A stretch of 64,000 nt of DNA from CAZGUH01 sp964529005 (GTDB taxonomy: Bacteria > Actinomycetota > Acidimicrobiia > Acidimicrobiales > Ilumatobacteraceae). A model generated the notes under the pieces. That model did not search any database. It worked only from the letters and a program-made list of their open reading frames with translations, and was not told the DNA's origin. Each line of letters opens with the position of its first letter. Position 1 is the first letter of the stretch. Location of the stretch: positions 1-64,000 of the forward strand of contig CAZGUH010000011.1 in assembly GCA_964529005.1 (NCBI GenBank), written 5' to 3'. This document shows, piece after piece, positions 48,761-56,684 of the stretch. Made by a program: the position numbers and the translations under genes.

Positions 48761-48779
48761 TCAACGCTGTGAGTTCAAC
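48724..48779. repeat. Four tandem 14-bp units at the 3' end of ispH
   Basis: Units at 48724-48737, 48738-48751, 48752-48765 and 48766-48779 follow the pattern GCTGCGAGTTCAAC with 1-2 changes each. A fifth partial unit follows. They include the ispH stop codon region. Confidence 0.9.
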
Positions 48780-49801
48780 GCTGCGAGCACGTCGCTGGCG
48801 GGCAGGTTGCGATCGTCGGCGGGCGGCCGGCGCTGCCAGGACCCGCCGGTCATCACCGTGGCTGCCTGCTCGATCGCCGCTTGCAGGTCGCGGATCATCC
48901 GGGGCGGCGGGAAATACTCGTCCTCCTCGGTGACGCGGACGATCTCGACGCCGCAGCGCGGGGACAGCCGATCGAGCACTGCGCGCACCAGCTCGTCGGG
49001 AGCGGAGGCGCCGGCCGTCACACCGACCGTGCCGGTCAGATCGTCGGGCAGCTCGTCGGCGGCGTTGACGCGATAGACGCGCGCCGAGCCGCTCTCGAGC
49101 GCCAGTTTCTCGAGGGCGCGGGTGTTCGAGGAGTTCGCCGAGCCGATGACGACGATCGCGTCGCACGCCGGCGCCATCGCCAGCATCGCGCTCTGGCGGT
49201 TCGTCGTGGCGAAGCACAGGTCGCTGCGGCCCGGGCGCCAGACGTTCGGATACTTCTCGGCGACTGCGTCCGCCACGCCTGACCAGTCGCGGTGCGAGAG
49301 CGTCGTCTGCGCCAGCAACGCCACCGGTTGGGCGAACGGCGGCAGCGCATCGACCTCGGCGATGGACTCGACCCGGCTGATCGCGTCGGGCGCGACGGCC
49401 ATGGTGCCGACCGCCTCCTCGTGGCCCTCGTGACCGACGTAGACGATGCGGTAGCCCTTTCCCGCCCGCACCTTGACCTCGTGGTGGACCTTGGTGACGA
49501 GCGGGCAGACGGCGTCGACCACGTAGCTGCCCCGTGCCCGCGCCGCGGCAACGACCTCGGGCGCCGACCCGTGCGCCGAGAGCATGATCGGCTTGCTCGG
49601 CGGGACGTCGGCGATGTCGTCGACGAACACCACCCCGCGCTGCTCGAACCGCTGGACGACCAGCCGGTTGTGCACGATCTCGTGATAGCAGTACACCGGC
49701 GGTGGAAAGCTGCGCACCATCCAGGCGAGGGCCTTGATCGCCATCTCGACGCCGGCACAGAAACCCCGTGGCTCGGCGAGCAGCACGCGGTCGACATCCA
49801 C
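48761..49801 (-). CDS. ispH: 4-hydroxy-3-methylbut-2-enyl diphosphate reductase
   Basis: IspH is the last enzyme of the non-mevalonate isoprenoid pathway and reduces HMBPP to IPP and DMAPP with a [4Fe-4S] cluster. The 346-residue protein has the three cluster cysteines: Cys15 in EPRGFCAGVEMA, Cys99 in VDAVCPLVTKVH and Cys196 in DLCFATTNRQ. SANSSNTRALE binds substrate. GTG 49801 lies 8 nt after a TAGCGT hexamer. The last few residues (LAALNSQR) are coded inside a 14-bp tandem repeat array, so the C-terminus may vary between strains. Isoprenoid output feeds the decaprenyl phosphate used by the DPA genes. Confidence 0.95.
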   Translation of the reverse strand: MDVDRVLLAEPRGFCAGVEMAIKALAWMVRSFPPPVYCYHEIVHNRLVVQRFEQRGVVFVDDIADVPPSKPIMLSAHGSAPEVVAAARARGSYVVDAVCPLVTKVHHEVKVRAGKGYRIVYVGHEGHEEAVGTMAVAPDAISRVESIAEVDALPPFAQPVALLAQTTLSHRDWSGVADAVAEKYPNVWRPGRSDLCFATTNRQSAMLAMAPACDAIVVIGSANSSNTRALEKLALESGSARVYRVNAADELPDDLTGTVGVTAGASAPDELVRAVLDRLSPRCGVEIVRVTEEDEYFPPPRMIRDLQAAIEQAATVMTGGSWQRRPPADDRNLPASDVLAALNSQR

Positions 49802-49809
49802 GACCGGTC

Positions 49810-49815
49810 ACGCTA
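49810..49815 (-). promoter_or_regulatory. Leaderless -10 element of ispH (TAGCGT)
   Basis: TAGCGT on the minus strand, 8 nt before GTG 49801. Confidence 0.6.
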
Positions 49816-49840
49816 CCGGGCCGAGCCCAGCCCTCGCCGG

Positions 49841-49846
49841 TAGCCT
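49841..49846 (+). promoter_or_regulatory. Leaderless -10 element of the DUF512 gene (TAGCCT)
   Basis: TAGCCT, 8 nt before GTG 49855. It is divergent from the ispH promoter. Confidence 0.55.
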
Positions 49847-49854
49847 GGACCGCC

Positions 49855-51345
49855 GTGCCCGCACCCGCCACCCGGCCTGCTCCTGGACCTGCCGTGCGGT
49901 CCGTATCCGGCCCTGTGGTCACCCACGTCGCGCCCGGTTCGGCGGCCGCGCGGTCGGGTGTGCACCCCGGTGACGAAGTCGTCCGCCTGAACGGCCAATC
50001 GCCTCGCGACGTCATCGAATGGCGGCTGCTCGCCGACGAGGCAGAGCTCGAGCTCGACATCGTGCGCGGCGGGCTCGACCTCCAGCTCACCGTGTCCAAG
50101 CGTGCCGGCGAGCCGCTCGGCGCGGAGGTGTCGAGCGCGTTGTTCGACCGAGTTCGCACGTGTGACAACCACTGTGCCTTCTGCTTCATCTACCAGCTCC
50201 CCAAGGGATTGCGCCGCAGCCTCTACCTGAAGGACGACGACTACCGGCTGAGCTTCCTCTACGGGAACTTCACCACGCTCACCCGGTTCACCGAAGCCGA
50301 CCTCGAACGGGTCGTCACGGAGCGTCTCTCGCCGCTGCACGTCAGCATCCACGCCACCGATCCCGAGGTGCGCAGCGAGATGCTGCGCAACCCGCGCGGC
50401 GGCATGAGCCTGCGGTGGCTGCGGGCTCTGCTCGATCACGGCATCACCGTGCACGGCCAGATCGTCCTGTGCCCGGGCGTCAACGACGGCGCCGTCCTCG
50501 ACGACACGCTCGCCGGTGTGCTCGACCGCTTCCCCGAGTTGGCGTCGCTGGCGATCGTGCCCCTCGGCATCAGCCGCTTCAACACCGAGCCCACGATGCG
50601 CGCCCACACGGTCGACGAGGCGGCCCGGGTGCTCGACACCGTCGACGACTGGCAGGAGGTGTACGGCAGCGTCCTCGGCCATCGCCTGGTGTTCGCCGCG
50701 GACGAGTACTACATCATGGCTGGCCGTCCGTTCCCCGAAGCAGAGGCCTACGAGGGGTTCTCGATGCACGAAGACGGCATCGGTATGGCGGCGCTGTTCG
50801 CCGAAGAGTGGCACGGGCGGGTGGCCGAGGCCACCGGCCCGCAGAGCGGGTTCTTCGCCTGGGTCGACGGCGCCCCGGCGGCGGGATACCGAGCCCCGCG
50901 CAATCCCGCCGGTGACACCGGCCTCGCGGCCCCGTCGTCCGCATGTGCGCCCTCTGCCGAGGCGGCGCCGGTGTCGGTCGGCCGTCCCGGCCGCGGTCAT
51001 CGCCGGCCCTCCGCCTCGACGCCGGTCGCAGTCCTCACGGGCGAGTATGGGGCGCGCGTCATCGGTCCGCTCGTCGACGGGCTCGGCCGCGACGATGTGC
51101 GTGTGCTGCCCGTGCGCAACGAGTTCTTCGGTGGCAACACCGGTGTCACCGGTCTGATGGTTGGCGCGGACATTGCCAACGTGCTCGCGGGGGAGCCCGA
51201 GGACCACCGCTTCCTGCTCCCCGACGTGTGCCTCAGCGAGGGCCGATTCCTCGACGGAGCGACGCTTGCCGACCTGCCGCGCGCCGTCGAGGTCGTCCCG
51301 ACCGACGGCATCGCGCTGCGGCGGGCGCTGGAGGGCCGGGCATGA
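49855..51345 (+). CDS. PDZ/radical-SAM-like DUF512 iron-sulfur protein upstream of der
   Basis: The 496-residue protein has a PDZ-like N-terminal domain (about 20-80; VTHVAPGSAAARSGVHPGDE), a CxxxCxxC cluster site Cys103, Cys107 and Cys110 (CDNHCAFCFIYQLPKGLRRS) as in radical-SAM enzymes, LHVSIHATDPEVR, and a C-terminal DUF512 domain with NEFFGGNTGVTGLMVG. A low-complexity stretch near 350-390 separates the two halves. The family is widely conserved next to der and has no settled function; a link to ribosome biogenesis is a guess from that conservation. GTG 49855 is set by TAGCCT 8 nt upstream. The stop overlaps the der start by 4 bp. Confidence 0.88.
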   Translation: MPAPATRPAPGPAVRSVSGPVVTHVAPGSAAARSGVHPGDEVVRLNGQSPRDVIEWRLLADEAELELDIVRGGLDLQLTVSKRAGEPLGAEVSSALFDRVRTCDNHCAFCFIYQLPKGLRRSLYLKDDDYRLSFLYGNFTTLTRFTEADLERVVTERLSPLHVSIHATDPEVRSEMLRNPRGGMSLRWLRALLDHGITVHGQIVLCPGVNDGAVLDDTLAGVLDRFPELASLAIVPLGISRFNTEPTMRAHTVDEAARVLDTVDDWQEVYGSVLGHRLVFAADEYYIMAGRPFPEAEAYEGFSMHEDGIGMAALFAEEWHGRVAEATGPQSGFFAWVDGAPAAGYRAPRNPAGDTGLAAPSSACAPSAEAAPVSVGRPGRGHRRPSASTPVAVLTGEYGARVIGPLVDGLGRDDVRVLPVRNEFFGGNTGVTGLMVGADIANVLAGEPEDHRFLLPDVCLSEGRFLDGATLADLPRAVEVVPTDGIALRRALEGRA

Positions 51346-52730
51346 GCGCCGCTGCGACGCCCGCTGCCGATCTCCCCACCGTCGTGGTCGTGGGGCGGCC
51401 CAACGTGGGCAAGAGCACCCTGTTCAACCGGATCGTCGGCGAGCAAGCTGCGATCGTCGAGGATCGCCCGGGCATCACGCGCGACCGGAAGGAGTTGGTC
51501 GCCGAGTGGCTCGGCAGGAGTTTCCTGCTGGTCGACACCGGGGGGTGGCTGCCCGGCGGTTCCGAACTCGATGCGAAGGTGAGCCGCCAGGTGGAGACCG
51601 CGGTCAAGGCCGCCGATCTGGTGTTGTTCGTGGTCGACGCCGCCGTCGGCGTCACCGACGACGACGAGGCGATCGCCACCTGGCTCCGCCGCCATCCGCG
51701 GCCGGTCCTGCTCGTCGCGAACAAGGCCGACAACGATCGTCGCGAAAGCGAGCGGTGGGAGTTCCTCGCGCTCGGACTCGGCGACCCGCTGCCGGTCAGC
51801 GCCCTGCACGGCCGCCGCGCGGGCGATCTGCTCGATGAGGTCGTCGCCCGGCTGCCGGCGTCGCCTGGTGATGACGGCGACGACGGTCTGATCGCTCCGG
51901 CACGCGAGAGCTCCTCTCGCGACGCTGGCCACCTGTGGTCTCCGGACGAAGGCCGGCCCCCTCGGGTGGCGATCGTCGGGCGCCCAAACGTCGGCAAGAG
52001 CACGCTGTTCAACCGTCTGGTCGGCGAAGATCGCTCGGTCGTCCACGACATGGCCGGCACGACACGCGACTCGATCGACACGCTCGTCGAGACGCCCGAT
52101 GGTCCGATCATCTTCGTCGACACTGCGGGCATGCGCCGTCGCAGCCGGGTGGACGACTCGGCGGAGTACTACTCGGTCGTGCGGGCCTTGCGTGCCATCG
52201 ACGACGCCGACGTCGCCCTGCTGGTGATCGACGCCACCGAAGGGGTGACGAGCCAGGACCAGCGGCTGGTGGAGCGGGTCGATGCTGCCGGGTGCCCCGT
52301 GCTGCTCGTGCTCAACAAGTGGGAGTTGATCGACGACGCCGACGATCGGGCCCAGGCGCTGGCGCAGCTGAAGCGCAAGCTGTACTTCGCCGACGAAGCG
52401 CCGGTGTTGAAGATCTCCGCGCTGACGGGCAAGGGTGTGCACAAGCTGCGCCCGGTCCTGGCCGAAGCGATCGAGCAATATCACCGTCGTGTCCCCACGC
52501 GCGACGTGAACCGGGTGGTGGCCGAGGCGCAGCAGAAGCAGCCGGCCGGAGGAGGCGCCCGGGTGCTCTATGCGGTGCAGGGGGCCACCGACCCGCCGAC
52601 GTTCACGCTGTTCACCAACCGTGAGCTGCCGCAGCCATATCTGCGCTATCTCGAGCGCAGCATTCGTGAGGCGTTCGATTTCGGGGCGACGCCGCTGAAG
52701 CTGCGTGTGCGCCGCCGGACGGATTCCTGA
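51342..52730 (+). CDS. der: GTPase Der (EngA), ribosome biogenesis
   Basis: Der has two tandem GTPase domains and a KH-like C-terminal domain and helps assemble the 50S subunit. The 462-residue protein shows the P-loop GRPNVGKSTLFNRIVGE in domain 1 (about 18-34) and GRPNVGKSTLFNRLVGE in domain 2 (about 211-227). G3 motifs are DTGGW and DTAGM, and G4 motifs are NKAD and NKWE. The KH-like end has FTLFTNRELPQPYLRYLERS. ATG 51342 overlaps the DUF512 stop as ATGA. It is followed after 1 bp by a zinc-ribbon membrane protein. Confidence 0.97.
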   Translation: MSAAATPAADLPTVVVVGRPNVGKSTLFNRIVGEQAAIVEDRPGITRDRKELVAEWLGRSFLLVDTGGWLPGGSELDAKVSRQVETAVKAADLVLFVVDAAVGVTDDDEAIATWLRRHPRPVLLVANKADNDRRESERWEFLALGLGDPLPVSALHGRRAGDLLDEVVARLPASPGDDGDDGLIAPARESSSRDAGHLWSPDEGRPPRVAIVGRPNVGKSTLFNRLVGEDRSVVHDMAGTTRDSIDTLVETPDGPIIFVDTAGMRRRSRVDDSAEYYSVVRALRAIDDADVALLVIDATEGVTSQDQRLVERVDAAGCPVLLVLNKWELIDDADDRAQALAQLKRKLYFADEAPVLKISALTGKGVHKLRPVLAEAIEQYHRRVPTRDVNRVVAEAQQKQPAGGGARVLYAVQGATDPPTFTLFTNRELPQPYLRYLERSIREAFDFGATPLKLRVRRRTDS

Positions 52731-52731
52731 C

Positions 52732-52998
52732 ATGCCGTGGTGTGAGGACTGCGCGAAGTACTGGGCCCCATCGGCGATGGGTGAGGAAGGGGAGTGTCCG
52801 ACCTGTGGCCGAGTGCTCGAAGCCCCGACGCCCAAGGGTCGCGTCACGGCGAAGTCACTCGACCTGAAATCGCTCGCCGCTGGGGAGACCGCCGACGCGG
52901 CCGACGAAGAGACGGCGCGCGCGCCGTGGCACTTCAAGCTGTTGGTCGTGTTGCTCTGCATCTATCTCGCCTGGCGTTTCGTTCAGATCTTCGCCTGA
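52732..52998 (+). CDS. Small zinc-ribbon protein with one C-terminal membrane helix
   Basis: The 88-residue protein has two CxxC pairs (WCEDCAKYW and CPTCGRVLE) that could bind one zinc ion, a polar middle, and a single C-terminal helix (FKLLVVLLCIYLAWRFVQIF) that would anchor it with the zinc ribbon in the cytoplasm. It starts 1 bp after the der stop, so it is probably translated with der. I do not know a function; similar tiny anchored ribbons are common in Actinobacteria. Confidence 0.8.
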   Translation: MPWCEDCAKYWAPSAMGEEGECPTCGRVLEAPTPKGRVTAKSLDLKSLAAGETADAADEETARAPWHFKLLVVLLCIYLAWRFVQIFA

Positions 52999-53034
52999 TC
53001 GGGATTGTCACCGACGGCCGCCGCCGGCAGGCGT

Positions 53035-54243
53035 TCATGCTGCCGGTTGTCGTCGGAGTGCGGTGTGGGTCGTGGCGCCGTCGGGTCGCGTGATGGTGAG
53101 GTCCCGGGTGGTGGGGTCGAGCGTGAGTTGCCAGCCTCCTTCGTGCGCGTCGTGATGGTGACGGGAGCAGAGAGGCAGGAGGTTCGCGAGGGTCGTGGGC
53201 CCGCCCTGTTCGAAGGGCACGAGGTGATGGATGTTGGTGTGGTCGAATGCCACGCGGCAATCGGGTATCGCGCAGGTCGGATACATCGCCCGTAGGGCGT
53301 GGCGTTGTTGCCGGGTGGCGAGGCGTTTGGCACGACCGACGTCGACCACGACGCCGTAGCCGTTGAGGACGTAGGGGATGATGTCGGCGTCGCAGGCCAT
53401 GCGCCGGATGGTGGCGACGGGGAGCGCGCCGCCACCGGTGACCGCGAGGGTGGAATCCGGGCGGAGCCCGTGGGTCAACGTGGCGAGGTCGACGTGGACG
53501 TGCACGGTCGCCGCCACCCCTGGTGTTCCACCGTTCGCGTCCGTACTGGCGGTGTCGGGACGGGTGGAGATGGTGTGGAGAGCGGTGGCGGCGCGTTGGT
53601 GGTTGGTGAGGTCGGGTTCGGTTCCGTGGTGGTAGTGGCGTTCGATCTCGCGGTCGAGTGCGGCCCAGAGTTGGGCGCCGCGTTCGGGGTCGAATTCGGC
53701 GCGCAGGTGGTACATCCCGGTGATCCGGTCGACCCAGCGTGTGAGGCGGCTGTCGCGGCGTTGGCGGTCGAGCTCGCCGACGCCGTTGTCGTCGGCGAGC
53801 AGCAGCGCCATGCGTGTGCAGAGGTCGGCGAAGTCGTCGGGGTTGGTGGTGGTGGCGATGTCCGCGAGTTCGCGTTGGTGGTCTGCGACGGCGGGTGTGC
53901 GGACGACGGCGCCGGCGAACGCGTCGACATGGGCGGGCGTGATGTCTCCGTCGGCCAACGCGTCTTCGACGGCGGGGGCGTCGGTGAGGGCGTCGCTGCG
54001 TCGCTGGACGTCGCGTGCACCGGCCCTACCCCACAGGCGTCCGGTCACGACCTCGGCCCGACCGGCCTCCCCAACTCGGCGCAGCTCGTCGAGCCGGCGT
54101 GACCCGGCGATCTTCACCGCAGCCAGCCAGCCCTCGAGCTGGCGGGCGAGCCGCAGCGCGGTGTCGACCCCGGCGGCGTCAAGCGTCGCAATGTCGAGCG
54201 ACGCCAACCGGGCGGCGGCTTCGGGATGATCGACAGAACTCAT
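53035..54243 (-). CDS. DUF222/HNH endonuclease-domain protein (13E12 repeat family)
   Basis: The 402-residue protein has an N-terminal DUF222 helical region (RLARQLEGWLAAVKIAGSRR, later LDREIERHYHHG) and a C-terminal HNH nuclease fold, CAIPDCRVAFDHTNIHHLVP followed by LCSRHHHDAHEGGW. This architecture matches the actinobacterial 13E12 repeat family, often present in many copies and linked to mobile DNA, though its role is not proven. ATG 54243 is preferred because TAGCGT is 7 nt upstream and overlaps the longer GTG start at 54252. It lies beside a tRNA gene; no integrase or other mobile-element gene is visible. Confidence 0.9.
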   Translation of the reverse strand: MSSVDHPEAAARLASLDIATLDAAGVDTALRLARQLEGWLAAVKIAGSRRLDELRRVGEAGRAEVVTGRLWGRAGARDVQRRSDALTDAPAVEDALADGDITPAHVDAFAGAVVRTPAVADHQRELADIATTTNPDDFADLCTRMALLLADDNGVGELDRQRRDSRLTRWVDRITGMYHLRAEFDPERGAQLWAALDREIERHYHHGTEPDLTNHQRAATALHTISTRPDTASTDANGGTPGVAATVHVHVDLATLTHGLRPDSTLAVTGGGALPVATIRRMACDADIIPYVLNGYGVVVDVGRAKRLATRQQRHALRAMYPTCAIPDCRVAFDHTNIHHLVPFEQGGPTTLANLLPLCSRHHHDAHEGGWQLTLDPTTRDLTITRPDGATTHTALRRQPAA

Positions 54244-54250
54244 GTTCGAC

Positions 54251-54256
54251 ACGCTA
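54251..54256 (-). promoter_or_regulatory. Leaderless -10 element of the HNH gene (TAGCGT)
   Basis: TAGCGT on the minus strand, 7 nt before ATG 54243. Confidence 0.55.
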
Positions 54257-54321
54257 CGACCGGGGTGTCACAGAGTCAGTCCGAGCCGAGCGATTTTGGG
54301 GCGGGCCCAGGGTCCGGCCGC

Positions 54322-54327
54322 TAGAGT
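54322..54327 (+). promoter_or_regulatory. Possible -10 element of tRNA-Pro (TAGAGT)
   Basis: TAGAGT ends 18 nt before the mature tRNA 5' end, leaving a short leader for RNase P to remove. Confidence 0.45.
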
Positions 54328-54345
54328 CGTCGAGCACATCAGATA

Positions 54346-54423
54346 CGGGCTGTGGCGCAGCTTGGTTAGCGCGCTTGTCTGGGGGACAAGAGGTCGTGGG
54401 TTCAAATCCCGCCAGCCCGACCA
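54346..54423 (+). tRNA. tRNA-Pro, anticodon GGG, encoded CCA
   Basis: All four arms fold. The acceptor stem is CGGGCTG (54346-54352) with CAGCCCG (54413-54419), the D stem is GCGC/GCGC (55-58 with 69-72), the anticodon stem is CTTGT/ACAAG with loop CTGGGGG, anticodon GGG at 54381-54383, and the T arm is GTGGG-TTCAAAT-CCCGC. The discriminator is A (54420), followed by an encoded CCA (54421-54423). It reads CCC and CCT proline codons. Confidence 0.97.
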
Positions 54424-54511
54424 TTGTGAGGGTGTGGTCCCCCGGGGGCCGCCGTGCGCGCCGACGTCCGTACGGCCAGAGTTCCTCGCTTGATGCGATC
54501 GATGGTTTGAC

Positions 54512-54517
54512 TACCTT
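54512..54517 (+). promoter_or_regulatory. Leaderless -10 element of the small orphan gene (TACCTT)
   Basis: TACCTT, 7 nt before an in-frame GTG at 54525. Confidence 0.4.
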
Positions 54518-54524
54518 GCATCAT

Positions 54525-54836
54525 GTGCTCGTCGTCGAGGTGGACCTGGCCCTCGCTCAGGGAACGGACGAGCGCGCCCCCGGTGGGGCGATCACCGTCG
54601 CGCTGTGCGGCTCGTGGAATCACAGCGGACCGTGCCGCTGGCCGCACCGCACAGACATCGACGCCGCACGTTCTCCTGCTCTGATGCGCACCACCGTCAC
54701 GGTCGACAGCGGCGACGTCCCCGAGGTGCTCGGTCGAATCCGCGCCGCGCTGGATGACGATCGTTGGACCGTTCTACGAGAAGCTGTGCACACAACGCAG
54801 ACGGAGCCAGGCAGCGAGCCGGATGGGGCGACGTAG
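54525..54836 (+). CDS. Small protein of unknown function downstream of tRNA-Pro
   Basis: The 103-residue frame reads MLVVEVDLALAQGTDERAPG, then ITVALCGSWNHSGPCRWPHR and TVTVDSGDVPEVLGRIRAAL. I do not recognise the family. GTG 54525 is chosen because TACCTT lies 7 nt before it, giving the same arrangement as clearly real genes here; TTG 54507 and 54516 are alternatives. The sequence alternates strand and helix without membrane segments. It ends 45 bp before the converging GH8 gene. Confidence 0.55.
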   Translation: MLVVEVDLALAQGTDERAPGGAITVALCGSWNHSGPCRWPHRTDIDAARSPALMRTTVTVDSGDVPEVLGRIRAALDDDRWTVLREAVHTTQTEPGSEPDGAT

Positions 54837-54881
54837 CCCCAGGAGACGGTCACTGGCCTCATAGCGTCTGAGACCTCGCCG

Positions 54882-56684
54882 TCACCGCGCACCATGGCGA
54901 CGGATGAGCGACCGCTCTCGAAGGCCGAGGGCAGCGCCGACGAGTGTGGTCGCCGCGATCGAGGCAAGGGCCAGGCTGCCGGTGTGCCGCCGCTGACGCT
55001 CGAGCCCTGATCGTTCGCGGGCGTGGCCTGCGTTGCGCTCGGGAAGGTATTCGTCAAGGTCCGCAGGCGGGTGGACAAGGTCGCCAGCCTCGGTCTCCTC
55101 GTCGCCCGTTCCCAACGGCCCGGCGCTGTCGGATCGGTCGGCCGGAACTCCCTCGGGCGTCGACGTCGCTGGGGTCTCCGGCGCTGCGTCCGGCGTCGGC
55201 GCGGCCGTCGCCGATGTGGTCGTCGCGGACTGCGCGGACGCTGACGTCGTCGACGTCACAGCAGCCGTCCCCTCCGCCGTCGTCGCGGTTGCTGGCGTCG
55301 TCGTGGTCGCTCCGGCAACGGAGCTCGGAGAAGTCGTGGACGTCGCGACGGTCGACGGCGACGCGGTCGTCGGCACGGCGCTCGATGACGTGGCGGTCGT
55401 GGTCGGGGGCGCGGTCGTCGCAGGGGTCGTGCTCGTCGCAGCGTTCGTCGTGGACGGGCTCCCAGCGGTCGTCGACGGCGTGGCCTGCACCGTCGTGGTG
55501 GGCGCAGCGGCCGTCGACACTGTCGTGGGCGGAGGCGCCAGCGGTCGCGACGAGCCCGAGGCGACTGCGAGGAAGCGCCCGCTGCTCGGAGCGCTCTGTC
55601 CGGGCTCAGCGACCGGGCGCGCCACCAGCGCAGATTCCGCCAGCGCGATCCAAGCCGAGCCGTAGTAGGTCGGATGTTCGTCGTGCAGCTCGCGCGCCCG
55701 CTCCATCAGCTCGGTGGCAGCGTCGTCATCGTTCATGGCCGCGGCGGAGAGGGCGTTGGCCACCAAACCCAATGGGTGCGTGCCCCCTTCGAGTCGCTCA
55801 CCGTCGAGGCTGTACGCCAACGCGGCGCCGTCCTCGGCGAGGGTGACCAACCGCGCTGCCATCTCTGCGACGACGTCGTGACCTTCGGGGCAGCCGATCA
55901 ATCGGGCGGGAACCCGCGCCGCATCCAGACCGTACCGACCGGGGGAGCCGGCGTCATCGGGATGGGCGATGGCTCGCGCCGTCCCATCGTCGTCGAGCAC
56001 CAGCCAATCCGGTGGCAACCCGCGAGCGATGAGCTCCTCCAACAACGAGAACGCATCATCTCGGAGCTCCGTCCAGCGTGGATCGCCGGTGATCTCGCCG
56101 AGCATCGCGTAGTCGCAGGGCGCCAGGTAGCTCGGATTGACGACCCGTCGCTCCACGGCCCACGGCCCGGCGACGACGACGTACCGATCGCCGGCTTCGG
56201 CGGTCTCGTGATCGAGGATCGCCGTCGCGATCCGTCGCGCCTCGGTCAGATAGCCGCTCTGGCCGAAGCGTTCGGCAGCGATCGTCAGAGCGACTGCGAT
56301 GTCGGTGTCGGCGTCGGACGCCGACTGCTCGTTGGCGACGGCGCCGTCCTGCCAACGCCACGCGAACAACGAGTCGTCCCGCTGAAGGTTCTGCCGCGTC
56401 CACGACCACACCGATTCGAACGCGGCTCCATCGCCGTCGTGCGCAGCGAGGAGCATCGCATAGGCCTGCCCCTCACTCACCGTGTCACCGCCTTGGTCAT
56501 GGCGGATCACCCGGCCGTCCGGCGCGACGTAGTCGTCGAAGAACGCCGCGGTCGCGGCGGACGCGTCGCCCGATCCGTCGGATGCTTCGTTCGATTCGAG
56601 GGCGGCCACGATGCCGGCGACGGCGATCGCGGCCGCCACCAGAGCCGCCGCCGCGATGAGCGCCAGCCCACGGGTCACCGCCAC
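54882..56684 (-). CDS. Glycoside hydrolase family 8 protein, membrane-anchored at both ends
   Basis: The 600-residue protein has an N-terminal signal-anchor (LALIAAAALVAAAIAVAGIV). A GH8 (alpha/alpha)6 catalytic domain (about 45-370) carries the likely acid Glu71 in TVSEGQAYAMLLAAHDG and the second acidic site near Asp126 in SASDADTDIAVAL. A Thr/Ser/Pro mucin-like stalk of about 150 residues follows, and a C-terminal hydrophobic helix is followed by basic residues. GH8 enzymes cut beta-1,4 glucans or chitosan and accompany bacterial cellulose synthases, where they trim the chain. Here the gene directly follows a cellulose-synthase-like gene with a 10-bp overlap, so the enzyme probably edits that polymer at the cell surface. 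Confidence 0.9.
   Translation of the reverse strand: MAVTRGLALIAAAALVAAAIAVAGIVAALESNEASDGSGDASAATAAFFDDYVAPDGRVIRHDQGGDTVSEGQAYAMLLAAHDGDGAAFESVWSWTRQNLQRDDSLFAWRWQDGAVANEQSASDADTDIAVALTIAAERFGQSGYLTEARRIATAILDHETAEAGDRYVVVAGPWAVERRVVNPSYLAPCDYAMLGEITGDPRWTELRDDAFSLLEELIARGLPPDWLVLDDDGTARAIAHPDDAGSPGRYGLDAARVPARLIGCPEGHDVVAEMAARLVTLAEDGAALAYSLDGERLEGGTHPLGLVANALSAAAMNDDDAATELMERARELHDEHPTYYGSAWIALAESALVARPVAEPGQSAPSSGRFLAVASGSSRPLAPPPTTVSTAAAPTTTVQATPSTTAGSPSTTNAATSTTPATTAPPTTTATSSSAVPTTASPSTVATSTTSPSSVAGATTTTPATATTAEGTAAVTSTTSASAQSATTTSATAAPTPDAAPETPATSTPEGVPADRSDSAGPLGTGDEETEAGDLVHPPADLDEYLPERNAGHARERSGLERQRRHTGSLALASIAATTLVGAALGLRERSLIRRHGAR

Noticed and set aside
48724..48779. Tandem 14-bp units considered as a CRISPR array
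   Set aside because: Units are contiguous without unique spacers, too short for CRISPR repeats, and no cas gene is near.
53035..54423. HNH gene next to a tRNA considered as an integrated mobile element
   Set aside because: No integrase, no direct repeat of the tRNA 3' end was seen nearby, and DUF222/HNH proteins are common as single chromosomal genes.
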